In this document: positions 26,500 through 33,995 of the stretch, in pieces
Position numbering within the stretch: the stretch's first letter is position 1
Layout of the letters: each line of letters starts with the position of its first letter
Source of the DNA: Sphingobium sp. OAS761
Lineage (GTDB): Bacteria > Pseudomonadota > Alphaproteobacteria > Sphingomonadales > Sphingomonadaceae
Direction: 5' to 3'
Assembly: GCF_024168485.1 (NCBI RefSeq)
Contig: NZ_JALJVY010000012.1
Coordinates: forward strand, 1-64,000
DNA: 64,000 bases
Translations under genes and position numbers: made by a program
The notes under the pieces: model-generated
The model's input: only the letters and a program-made list of their open reading frames with translations
The model's database searches: none
Told to the model about the DNA's origin: nothing

Positions 26500-28002
26500 T
26501 TAATTGGGGGGGCGGAACAGACGGTTCAATGGGTGGCGCGCGCGCGCCGAAGGGGCAAAGCCGGTCAGGCGCCGCGATACCAGCGACCAGCGGATCGGCG
26601 CGCCCAGTGCGATATAGCCATTATGGCCCTGCATCAGCGCCTCGGCCAGCGCGATGCGCGCATCGCGGTCCTGCGCATTGCTGGCAAGGCTCGCTTCCTG
26701 AAGGGCGCTGTCTGCCGCGTCGCTGCAATGGACCTTGCGGGCGCAGCCGATGCGCCCGAGATACCAGAGCACGCTGTCATAGGGCGCGACCTCGTCGATC
26801 AGGCGCAAGTCGGCGCTCCGGTCGTCGACTGCGACGCGTCGGGCGTCGAGGCCGATCATCGCCAAGTCCCGCCGCAGCAGACCGAACAGCAGCGTCGCCC
26901 CCGGTCCGTCGGGCAGGGCGATGCGCAACGGGGACGGTGTGCCGTTATCGGCTGTCCAGCGGGTGACGGTGGCGCTGGCACGCGCCCGGCGTTCGGCCAT
27001 CGTCAACAGCGCCCATGCCGGCGGCGTGGGCGGGCGCGACAGGTCGAGTTGTGCCGGCACGATCTGTTCGGTCGTCGCCCAGCCGCCCAGCGGGAACAGG
27101 GCGGGCAGTTCGGTCCGGTCGATCGCCATATTGATCGCCGCGCGGACATTGTCGTCGTCCAGCAGTTTCCCCTGACCGACGACGGCCAGTCCCATCAGGC
27201 CCTGAACCGGATCGACCTGCACCGACCCCCGGTCGATCCCGGCCGAAACCAGCAGCGGCAGATCCGCGAATCGGCCGCCCAGCATCAGCGCTGCCTGCGC
27301 TTCGCGGAAGCGGATGACGGCGAGCGCCGCTCGCTCCGCGCGCACGACGCGCAACTGGTCGGCGGGTATGGGTTCTTCCGCCCCTTCGTCATCGCCGGTC
27401 GTCCGGTCGATCGGCGTCAGCAACAGGGAATGACCCCGCGATCGGCTGCGATAGGGGCCTGTCCCGCCTTCGCTGGACAACAGGCCCAGTTGCGGTTGCG
27501 CCAGCATTTGCAGCAGGTAGGGACGCGCCGCGGCGAGCCGGATCTCGATCACCTCGCCCGTCATCGACAGGACCGCTTGCACGGCGTCGAGCGGGCCGTC
27601 GGGGTCGAGCCGGCGCAACGCCACGATCCGCGCCATCAGCAGCCGCGCGACGTCGGGCGCCGTCACCCGCCGGCCATCGGCCCAGAAGGCGCGGCGAAGG
27701 CGGAAAATATAGCTGCGGCCGTCATCTTCCACGATCCAGCGCTGGGCGAGGGCGGGAATGATGTCGCCGCTGGCGTTGAAGCCGACCAGCCCCTGCGCGG
27801 TGCTTTCCAGCATCAGCTTGGCCGCGGGCGCGCCCGGGCTGGCAAGCGGCTTCGCCAACTGATCCCTGTCCCCCGCGACGCTGACGACCACCGGTCCGCT
27901 CCCTTCGCGCGAGCACCCCGCCATCGTCGTGGCAAGGGCAAGGCCGGCGGCGAAAACAAGGCAGCGGCGGAAACGGGGCGGAGAGGAGGCAGTGCGCATC
28001 AC
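26500..28002 (-). CDS. ABC transporter solute-binding lipoprotein (family 5, peptide/nickel type)
   Basis: The 500-residue protein has a lipoprotein signal with lipobox M-A-G-C (near residue 29). The SBP family 5 layout follows: G-L-V-G-F...I-P-A-L-A-Q-R-W-I-V-E-D-D-G-R-S-Y-I-F-R-L-R, then W-A-D-G-R-R-V-T-A-P-D-V. These proteins usually deliver oligopeptides, nickel or sugars to an ABC permease. No permease or ATPase gene is adjacent, so it is an orphan here. Divergent from the porin gene with a 137-bp gap. Confidence 0.82.
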   Translation of the reverse strand: MMRTASSPPRFRRCLVFAAGLALATTMAGCSREGSGPVVVSVAGDRDQLAKPLASPGAPAAKLMLESTAQGLVGFNASGDIIPALAQRWIVEDDGRSYIFRLRRAFWADGRRVTAPDVARLLMARIVALRRLDPDGPLDAVQAVLSMTGEVIEIRLAAARPYLLQMLAQPQLGLLSSEGGTGPYRSRSRGHSLLLTPIDRTTGDDEGAEEPIPADQLRVVRAERAALAVIRFREAQAALMLGGRFADLPLLVSAGIDRGSVQVDPVQGLMGLAVVGQGKLLDDDNVRAAINMAIDRTELPALFPLGGWATTEQIVPAQLDLSRPPTPPAWALLTMAERRARASATVTRWTADNGTPSPLRIALPDGPGATLLFGLLRRDLAMIGLDARRVAVDDRSADLRLIDEVAPYDSVLWYLGRIGCARKVHCSDAADSALQEASLASNAQDRDARIALAEALMQGHNGYIALGAPIRWSLVSRRLTGFAPSARARHPLNRLFRPPN

Positions 28003-28139
28003 GAGACAGACTTAGCCCGTGATCGCTACGGCGCCAACCGCGATTGCCCGCGCACCGATTGTCACGAAACAGAAATAATAACTACGCGTGAATGTAACAA
28101 AAAATTCATAACGGCGTCGCCAACCGGGAAGGGAAATCG

Positions 28140-29534
28140 ATGACGTTTCGAAAGATATTGGCGACCGGCACCGCGCTGGCCCTGATGATGCCTATGACCG
28201 CCGCCGCCCAGGCGATGAGCGCCGAAGAAGCCGAGGCGATGCGCGCGCAGCTCGCCGCGCTCAAGGCCCAGGTCGATCGCCTGGAGGCGCGGCTGAACAG
28301 CGATGCCGCCACGCAGCAGCAGCAGGCCGCCCTGGCCGCGGCCGCTCCGGCCCCTGCGCCGCAGGTGGCGGCCAAGCCCGCCAGCGAAACCGTCATCGGA
28401 TGGAAGGGCGGTCCGGTCTTCACCAAGGGCGCGGCCAGTTTTCACGTCAAGGGCCGCATACAGTATGACGCCGGCCTTTTGATGGCGCCCGATGGCGTGG
28501 ACGACCGCGCCAAGGGCTATTCCAACGAACTGCGGCGACTGCGCCTGGGCGGAGAAGGGCAGCTTGGCGGCGGCTTCGGCTACAAGCTGGAACTGGAACT
28601 GTCGGACAACAGCGTCGATCTGGTCGATACCTACATCACTTATGAAAAGGGCAAATGGCTGGTCACGCTGGGCAACCAGAACGCCTTTCAGTCGCTGGAC
28701 GAACTGATCAGCGACACGGCGGGGTCGGTGATGGAACGCGCGGCCTTCACCGACGCGTTCGGATTCGAACGGCGGCTGGGCCTTTCGGCCCAATATCGTT
28801 CGGGCATCCTGCTGGCGCAGGCCGGCATCTTTTCGGACAGCGCCGATTCGCTGATGAACAGTTCGGACGGTGCCAATGGCGGCGACGAGAATAACAGCTA
28901 CGGCGTCGACGGCCGCATCGTGCTGGCGCCCAAAATGGGCAAGACGCAACTGCATTTCGGCCTGTCGGGCCACTGGCGCGACTTCCAGCGCCTGTCCAGT
29001 GTGGCGCAGCGCTATCGGCAGCGGCCGTTCATCCATACGGTCAACAGCCGCTTCCTCGCGACGCCGGGCGTCGCGGGCGACGGCGAGAGCCATTATGGCG
29101 CCGAATTCGCCGGCGTGCGTGGCCCGCTGTGGTGGGCGGGCGAGGCGCACTGGCTGCGCGTATCGCGGCCCGGCGTGGGCGACCCGACCTTCTTCGGCGG
29201 CTATGGTGAGGTCGGTTATGTCCTGACCGGCGAGACGCGCAGTTACAAGAACGGCATTTTCGGCACGGTGAAGCCGGATCGTCCCGTGGGCAGCGGCGGC
29301 TGGGGCGCGTTGCAGGCTACGTTGCGCTACGACTATCTGGACCTTAACGATAAGGACATCGTCGGCGGCACGCAAAAGGGCGTGATCGCGGCGCTGGTCT
29401 GGACGCCGATCGATTATCTGCGCTTCAACGTCAACTACGCCCATATGGATTATACCGATGCGGCGATCCTGGCCGGTGGCAAGAGCGACTATGGCGTCGA
29501 CGTGATCGGATGGCGCGCGGAACTGGATTTCTGA
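28140..29534 (+). CDS. OprP/OprO-type outer membrane porin
   Basis: The 464-residue product has a signal peptide (about residues 1-23, A-A-A-Q-A), a short coiled coil (E-E-A-E-A-M-R-A-Q-L-A-A-L-K-A-Q-V-D-R-L), an Ala-rich linker and then a beta-barrel with alternating aromatic strands, ending in an aromatic residue (E-L-D-F). The R-L-R-L-G-G-E-G-Q-L-G-G-G-F-G-Y-K segment matches phosphate-selective porins O/P. Anion or phosphate uptake is the likely role. A GGGAAGGGAAA ribosome binding site precedes the ATG. I found no full Pho box upstream. Confidence 0.88.
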   Translation: MTFRKILATGTALALMMPMTAAAQAMSAEEAEAMRAQLAALKAQVDRLEARLNSDAATQQQQAALAAAAPAPAPQVAAKPASETVIGWKGGPVFTKGAASFHVKGRIQYDAGLLMAPDGVDDRAKGYSNELRRLRLGGEGQLGGGFGYKLELELSDNSVDLVDTYITYEKGKWLVTLGNQNAFQSLDELISDTAGSVMERAAFTDAFGFERRLGLSAQYRSGILLAQAGIFSDSADSLMNSSDGANGGDENNSYGVDGRIVLAPKMGKTQLHFGLSGHWRDFQRLSSVAQRYRQRPFIHTVNSRFLATPGVAGDGESHYGAEFAGVRGPLWWAGEAHWLRVSRPGVGDPTFFGGYGEVGYVLTGETRSYKNGIFGTVKPDRPVGSGGWGALQATLRYDYLDLNDKDIVGGTQKGVIAALVWTPIDYLRFNVNYAHMDYTDAAILAGGKSDYGVDVIGWRAELDF

Positions 29535-29608
29535 TCCACGAAATCAGGATTTGACCGACCGGGGTCTTCCCTGCCTTATGCGACGACACATGGCAGGGGA
29601 GACGGAAA

Positions 29609-30073
29609 ATGAAGAGATGCGCAGTGACGGTCGCGGCCGCGCTGTCGATGAGTGCGGTCCAGGCCGGCGCGCAGGCGCCCACGGATGCCGCCATCCAGGC
29701 CCAGGCGCAGGCGCTGGGCGAATGCATGGTCCTCAAATCCACCGGCGCCGACCGGCTGACGGTCGCGCGCTGGTTCCTGACGGCGGTCGCTTCGGCGCCG
29801 CAGGCGGCCGGCGTCGCGACCCTGACGCCGGGTAAGAAGGAGGAATTCGACAAGGGCATGGCCGCGATCTTCACGCGGCTGATGACGGTCGATTGCGCCG
29901 ATCAGGCGCGCCCGCTGTTCAAGGCGCGCGACCAGGCGGGTTTCCGCATCGCGGGCGAGGCGCTGGGGCGCGTCGCCATGGAGGAACTGCTCAACAATCC
30001 GCAGGCCAGCGCCGCGCTGGGCGCCTATACCCGCTATTTGCGACAGGAGGATTTCAAGGCCGTCCTGCCCTGA
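29609..30073 (+). CDS. hypothetical secreted protein
   Basis: The 154-residue product has a signal peptide (MKRCAVTVAAALSMSAVQAGA, cut before QAP). The mature part is alpha-helical, with two cysteines (in G-E-C-M-V and V-D-C-A-D). I do not recognise a family. It stands between the porin gene and the convergent rplL, with the rplL terminator immediately after its stop. Confidence 0.65.
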   Translation: MKRCAVTVAAALSMSAVQAGAQAPTDAAIQAQAQALGECMVLKSTGADRLTVARWFLTAVASAPQAAGVATLTPGKKEEFDKGMAAIFTRLMTVDCADQARPLFKARDQAGFRIAGEALGRVAMEELLNNPQASAALGAYTRYLRQEDFKAVLP

Positions 30074-30086
30074 CCCGCGCGGACAT

Positions 30087-30120
30087 GAAAAAGGCGGCAT
30101 CCTGAACGGTGCCGCCCTTT
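30087..30120 (-). terminator. terminator of the rplJ-rplL unit
   Basis: Read on the minus strand, GGCGGCA (30110-30116 complement) and TGCCGCC (30093-30099 complement) form a stem that extends with A-T and one G-T pair to about 11 bp. It is followed by a TTTTTC run, partly within the stem. On the plus strand it may also end the preceding small gene, but the T-run is weaker there. Confidence 0.7.
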
Positions 30121-30181
30121 CCTGTCCGGCCCGAGCCGGATCGGTCCGCCCCGCAGCCAAGGGCCGCGGGGCGAGCGCCGA

Positions 30182-30559
30182 TTACTTCAGCTCGACGGTC
30201 GCGCCGGCTTCTTCCAGCTGCTTCTTCAGCTTTTCGGCTTCTTCCTTGTTCACGCCTTCCTTGACGGCCTTCGGCGCGCCTTCGACCAGCGCCTTGGCTT
30301 CGGTCAGACCCAGGCCGGTGATGGCGCGGACTTCCTTGATGACGTTGATCTTCTTGCCACCGTCGCCGGTCAGGACGACGTCGAATTCGTCCTTCACTTC
30401 TTCAGCGGCAGCGGCCGGGGCGCCAGCGGCGGGGCCAGCGACGGCAACGGCTGCGGCGGCCGAAACGCCCCACTTTTCTTCCAGAGCCTTGGACAGCTCA
30501 GCGGCTTCGAGAACGGTGAGGGCCGAAAGCTGATCGACCAGAGCGTTGATGTCTGCCAT
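30182..30559 (-). CDS. rplL: 50S ribosomal protein L7/L12
   Basis: The 125-residue acidic, alanine-rich protein has the N-terminal dimerisation domain (residues 1-35), an Ala/Gly/Pro hinge (about 38-55) and the factor-binding C-terminal domain with [14 protein letters not shown] and [12 protein letters not shown]. It forms the stalk that recruits translation GTPases. It follows rplJ by 69 bp and ends 62 bp before a terminator; rpoB does not follow. Confidence 0.97.
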   Translation of the reverse strand: MADINALVDQLSALTVLEAAELSKALEEKWGVSAAAAVAVAGPAAGAPAAAAEEVKDEFDVVLTGDGGKKINVIKEVRAITGLGLTEAKALVEGAPKAVKEGVNKEEAEKLKKQLEEAGATVELK

Positions 30560-30628
30560 TTTTCAATTTCCTTGTTTGGGGCGATGCGCCCCGTCAGATT
30601 TGGGTCAAAAACCGGAGGGTTACGGCGT

Positions 30629-31144
30629 TCAGGCCGCTTCCTTCTCCGCATAAGCGTTGAAGACACGCGCGAGCTGCGCGGCCGGCGCCTGGGTGACGGT
30701 TGCGAGCTTGGTAGCCGGGGCGACGATAAGGCCGACCAGCTTGGCGCGCAGTTCATCCAGCGACGGCATCGATGCGAGCGCCTTGACGCCCTCCGCATCG
30801 AGCAGCACTTCGCCCATCGCGCCGCCAACGATCTCAAGCTTGTCGTTGGTCTTGGCGAAATCGATCGCAACCTTGGCGGCGGCGACCGGATCGGCCGAGG
30901 TGGCAAGGCCGACCGGACCGGTGAGCAGGTCGCTCAGGCCGGTATAGGCGGTGCCATCAAGGGCGATGCGGGCGAGGCGGTTCTTCGTAACCTTGTACGA
31001 GGCGCCGGCTTCGCGCATTTTCTGGCGCAGGACAGTCGACTGGGCGACGGTCATGCCGAGGTTGCGGGTCACGACGACCACGCCAACGTCTGCCAGCTCT
31101 GCGTTCAGCGCGGAAACGACCTCAGCTTTCTGATTACGATCCAT
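30629..31144 (-). CDS. rplJ: 50S ribosomal protein L10
   Basis: The 171-residue protein anchors L7/L12 dimers to the ribosome. It has the V-V-V-T-R-N-L-G-M-T-V and Y-K-V-T-K-N-R-L-A-R-I-A motifs of L10 and an alanine-rich C-terminal helix that binds L7/L12. I chose ATG 31144 (MDRNQKAEVV) because this is the usual L10 start; an ATG six codons upstream is less likely. rplK and rplA are not upstream; the next gene upstream is nasT on the other strand. Confidence 0.96.
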   Translation of the reverse strand: MDRNQKAEVVSALNAELADVGVVVVTRNLGMTVAQSTVLRQKMREAGASYKVTKNRLARIALDGTAYTGLSDLLTGPVGLATSADPVAAAKVAIDFAKTNDKLEIVGGAMGEVLLDAEGVKALASMPSLDELRAKLVGLIVAPATKLATVTQAPAAQLARVFNAYAEKEAA

Positions 31145-31549
31145 GCCATTACTCCACTTCATGTCCGGCCGGTCATGACGACCGGACGGACGGCTAAAAC
31201 CCGCAGGCCGGTTGCGGCGCGCGGGGCACTAAGTCCGAAGGGGAGAGAGCGACTGGCCCGTACCCCGGTAAGGAAACAGGCAGACCCGAAGCAGGCGCGA
31301 GGCCCGGTTCGGCTAAGAGCTTTTCCCCGTCTAGGCTGGACATTAAGAAGGGCATATTCCCTTCACCAACTGTCTCGGACGGAAGGTCGCCGGCATCGCT
31401 GCCGTGACCTGCTGGCGGCCCCATACAGAGTCCGGCCTGCGCTGTCACGCGGAATCTGGCGGTGCAAAGCGCCCGGGGCGCACGCTTGGCTCTTGACCCG
31501 GCCCCGTCATTCGCCGACCTGCGGAAATGATGCATCGAAGTTTCCCCGC
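31145..31549 (-). promoter_or_regulatory. rplJ-rplL leader and nasT upstream region
   Basis: This 405-bp gap lies between the divergent rplJ and nasT genes. By position, the minus-strand part should contain the rplJL promoter and the L10-binding autoregulatory leader found in front of rplJ in most bacteria. A small hairpin (GAAGGG/CCCTTC, 31347-31364) is visible, but I cannot confirm the L10 kink-turn by eye. A 113-codon open frame on the minus strand (31194-31535) looks non-coding. Regulation here is inference from position. Confidence 0.4.
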
Positions 31550-32131
31550 ATGAGAATCGTCATCATCGACGATAGCGGACTGCGCGCGACGGTCCTGGAG
31601 GAAGGACTGCGCGACGCAGGCTATGACGATATTCACATCGTTCCCCCTCGCGGCGCCTTCGTCGCTCGGCTGGAGCGCATGGCGCCCGACGTGGTGCTGA
31701 TGGACCTGGGCAGTCCCAGCCGCGACACGCTGGAGGAAATGCTGACCGTCAGCCGCGCGCTTGCCCGCCCGATAGCGATGTTCGTCGATCAGTCCGACGA
31801 CAGCATGATCGGAGCGGCGATCGACGCGGGCGTATCCGCCTATGTCGTCGACGGACTGCGCAAGGAACGGGTGAAGCCCGTGCTGGAGCTGGCGGTGCGC
31901 CGATTCAACGCTTTTTCGAAGATTCAGGCGGAACTGGACGAGGCGCGCACGGCTTTGTCCGACCGGAAGGTCATCGACCGCGCCAAGTCGATCCTGATCG
32001 CCCAGCGTAACCTGACGGAGCAGGAGGCCTATGCGCTGTTGCGGTCGAGCGCGATGAATCAGGGCAGGAAGATCGTGGAGGTGGCGCAGGCGCTGATCAC
32101 CGCGAGCGACCTGCTGGGAGGGGGAATATGA
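31550..32131 (+). CDS. nasT: NasT-type ANTAR antitermination regulator
   Basis: The 193-residue protein has a receiver-like domain (I-I-D-D-S, acidic D52 in V-V-L-M-D-L) and a C-terminal ANTAR RNA-binding domain (about 130-185, with D-R-A-K-S-I-L-I and E-A-Y-A-L-L-R-S-S-A-M-N). In the NasS-NasT system the sensor NasS holds NasT inactive until nitrate or nitrite binds; free NasT then binds twin hairpins in the leader RNA and blocks termination. nasS follows with a 4-bp overlap, and a matching leader lies at 33429-33556. Confidence 0.92.
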   Translation: MRIVIIDDSGLRATVLEEGLRDAGYDDIHIVPPRGAFVARLERMAPDVVLMDLGSPSRDTLEEMLTVSRALARPIAMFVDQSDDSMIGAAIDAGVSAYVVDGLRKERVKPVLELAVRRFNAFSKIQAELDEARTALSDRKVIDRAKSILIAQRNLTEQEAYALLRSSAMNQGRKIVEVAQALITASDLLGGGI

Positions 32132-33336
32132 CCACCAATCTGAAGATCGCCTTCCTGCCGCTCAACGACGCCGCCGTCCTGGTGGCTGCACGCGAACGGG
32201 GATTTGCCGAGGAAGAAGGACTGAGCCTGGACCTGGTGCGCACGACAAGCTGGGCCACATTGCGCGACCGGCTGGTGTTCGGGCAGGTCGACGCCGCGCA
32301 CATGCTTGCGCCGCTTGCGATCGCGGTGACGCTGGGGCTGAGCCAGCAGCCCGCCGCGCTCGCCGCGCCGTACAAGCTGGGCGTCAACGGTAATATGCTG
32401 GTCATGGCGACCGGCTTCGCCAAGGCGCTGGAGCCCGATGCGGTCGCGCGCCTGGCCGATCCGCTGGGCACTGCGCACGATTTCGCGGCGGCGATCGGCC
32501 TGTGGCGCCGCAAGCCGGTCATCGGCGTCGTCCACCGCTTTTCCAGCCATGCGATCATGTTGCGCTATTGGCTGGCAAGCGCCGGGGTCGATCCGGACAA
32601 GGATGTCGTGCTGCGCGTGCTGCCGCCGTCGCTGACGGTGGAGGCGATGCGCGCAGGGGAAATTGACGGGTTCATCGCCGGGGAGCCATGGGGCAGCGCG
32701 GCGGTGGAAGCGGGGCTGGCCGAAGCGGTGGCGATCGGCGAACGCATCTGGCAGCGCGGCGTCGAGAAGGTGCTGGCCTTTCGAGAAAGCTGGCTGGAGG
32801 AGAATCCCGATACGACCGACCGGCTGTTGCGCGCCCTGGCGCGGGCTGCCGCCTGGTGCGACGATCCGGCCCATCATGCCGCGCTGGCCGACCTGCTGGC
32901 CGACCGCCACTATGTCGACCAGCCTGCTGACCTGATCCAGCGGGCCCTGGTCGGTCAGATCGTGGCGTGCGCGGGCGAACCGCCGATCGCCAGTTCCGAT
33001 TTCATGCTTTTCAGCCGGGAAGCCACGCCCTTTCCCTGGCGCAGCCAGGCGCTCTGGATCTATTCGCAACTGGTCCGCTGGAACATGGTGGAACAGGATG
33101 CGGGCATTGCGACGCGGGCCGGAGCGGTGTTCCGGCCGGACATTTATCGCCGTGCGTTCGCCGACAGCGACGTGCCGATGCCCGGCGCAAGCATGAAGGT
33201 GGAAGGCGCGCTAGGTACGCCGTTGACCGTCGGATCGCGGCGCGGCGGCCTGACGCTCGGGCCGGATCGCTTCTTCGACGGCCGGGTGTTCGATCCGGAG
33301 CGGATCGGGGAGTATCTGTCCGGCTTCGCGCGCTGA
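32128..33336 (+). CDS. nasS: NasS-like nitrate/nitrite sensor (cytoplasmic NrtA-type binding protein)
   Basis: The 402-residue protein resembles the NrtA/NasF nitrate-binding proteins of ABC transporters: P-L-N-D-A-A-V-L-V-A-A near the N-terminus, F-G-Q-V-D-A-A-H-M-L-A-P, and D-G-F-I-A-G-E-P-W-G. It has no signal peptide, which marks the NasS sensor type rather than a periplasmic transporter component. Its ATG overlaps the nasT stop (ATGA), so NasS and NasT are made together in fixed ratio. NasS is expected to sequester NasT without nitrate. Confidence 0.88.
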   Translation: MTTNLKIAFLPLNDAAVLVAARERGFAEEEGLSLDLVRTTSWATLRDRLVFGQVDAAHMLAPLAIAVTLGLSQQPAALAAPYKLGVNGNMLVMATGFAKALEPDAVARLADPLGTAHDFAAAIGLWRRKPVIGVVHRFSSHAIMLRYWLASAGVDPDKDVVLRVLPPSLTVEAMRAGEIDGFIAGEPWGSAAVEAGLAEAVAIGERIWQRGVEKVLAFRESWLEENPDTTDRLLRALARAAAWCDDPAHHAALADLLADRHYVDQPADLIQRALVGQIVACAGEPPIASSDFMLFSREATPFPWRSQALWIYSQLVRWNMVEQDAGIATRAGAVFRPDIYRRAFADSDVPMPGASMKVEGALGTPLTVGSRRGGLTLGPDRFFDGRVFDPERIGEYLSGFAR

Positions 33337-33390
33337 CCGTGCCTTTTGCACCAGGGGCCGGGGCGGTCGGCGGGTCCGTCACGGAATCGC

Positions 33391-33419
33391 TTGAGCAGGC
33401 GGGCGATTCGGATTATGGT
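33391..33419 (+). promoter_or_regulatory. candidate promoter of nirD-nasA-cobA leader transcript
   Basis: TTGAGC at 33391-33396 and TATGGT at 33414-33419 are 17 bp apart, which would start transcription about 33425, just before the first ANTAR hairpin. Both boxes are imperfect; this is a position-supported guess. Confidence 0.4.
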
Positions 33420-33428
33420 GCAGTGCAA

Positions 33429-33444
33429 GAGACAAGGTTGTCTC
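33429..33444 (+). promoter_or_regulatory. ANTAR target hairpin P1 (NasT binding)
   Basis: A 5-bp stem GAGAC/GTCTC encloses a six-base loop AAGGTT with A at position 1 and G at position 4, the loop identity known for ANTAR RNA targets. It is followed by a CCTTTTT run. It forms the first half of a two-hairpin site with P2 at 33493-33510. Confidence 0.8.
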
Positions 33445-33492
33445 CTTTTTCATAGCTGAGTCGATCCACAGGCGGACCGGCGCGGCGCACAT

Positions 33493-33510
33493 GATGGCAA
33501 GGCCGCCATC
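33493..33510 (+). promoter_or_regulatory. ANTAR target hairpin P2 (NasT binding, antiterminator)
   Basis: A 6-bp stem GATGGC/GCCATC encloses the six-base loop AAGGCC, again with A1 and G4. The loop and 3' arm are the same bases as the 5' arm of the downstream terminator, so formation of P2 and of the terminator exclude each other. This is the arrangement by which ANTAR proteins act. Confidence 0.85.
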
Positions 33511-33556
33511 CAGACTATCGGGTTTCGACCCCGGCAGTCCGGATGGCGGCCTTTTT
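33499..33556 (+). terminator. conditional intrinsic terminator in the nirD leader
   Basis: A 13-bp stem (33499-33511 with 33541-33553) plus an inner GACT/AGTC and CGGG/CCCG extension is followed by a T-run (33552-33556). It lies 20 bp before the nirD ATG, so without antitermination it would stop transcription into nirD-nasA-cobA. Confidence 0.88.
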
Positions 33557-33575
33557 CTGTTCCGGAGACGCAGGC

Positions 33576-33995
33576 ATGGATTTTCAGGTCAGGGACGAAT
33601 GCGGGCGGCATGAGGCGGCCGGGCAGGCCGCGCCCGCCGACGTTGAATACGCGCATCGGGATGCGCACTGGATCGACATCGGGACGCTGGCCGATATTCC
33701 CCGGCGCGGCGCCCGCACGGTGCGGATCGCCCGCGAAAAGGAAATCGCCATATTCCGCACCGGCGACGACCATGTGTTCGCGCTGGTCAACGAATGCCCG
33801 CACAAGAAGGGGCCGCTGAGCCAGGGCATCGTCCATGGCCACAGCGTCGCATGCCCGCTGCACAACTGGACCATCGCACTGGATACGGGCGAGGCGCAGG
33901 GCGCCGACCATGGCTGCACGCCGACCATCGCCGTCCGCCGCGATGGAGACCGTATCCTGATCGCGCAGCCGCGCGCCCGGAAGGCGGCCGCCTGA
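33576..33995 (+). CDS. nirD: nitrite reductase (NAD(P)H) small subunit NirD, Rieske type
   Basis: The 139-residue protein has a Rieske fold with intact [2Fe-2S] ligands C74-P-H76 and C93-P-L-H96 (in C-P-H-K-K-G-P-L-S-Q-G and V-A-C-P-L-H-N-W). NirD normally partners the siroheme enzyme NirB to reduce nitrite to ammonium. nirB is absent from this locus: nirD is the first gene after the leader and nasA follows with a 1-bp overlap (TGATG). The N-terminal 25 residues are an extra, poorly conserved extension. A stray Rieske ferredoxin serving NasA is an alternative reading. Confidence 0.85.
   Translation: MDFQVRDECGRHEAAGQAAPADVEYAHRDAHWIDIGTLADIPRRGARTVRIAREKEIAIFRTGDDHVFALVNECPHKKGPLSQGIVHGHSVACPLHNWTIALDTGEAQGADHGCTPTIAVRRDGDRILIAQPRARKAAA

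Noticed and set aside
28055..28139. A Pho box in front of the OprP-type porin gene
   Set aside because: TGTCAC (28060) and TGTAAC (28093) resemble half sites but are 33 bp apart with no matching repeats between them, so no complete PhoB site can be claimed.
31194..31535. A 113-codon minus-strand frame in the rplJ leader region
   Set aside because: No ribosome binding site or family motif is visible and it sits where the ribosomal leader is expected; I treat it as non-coding.
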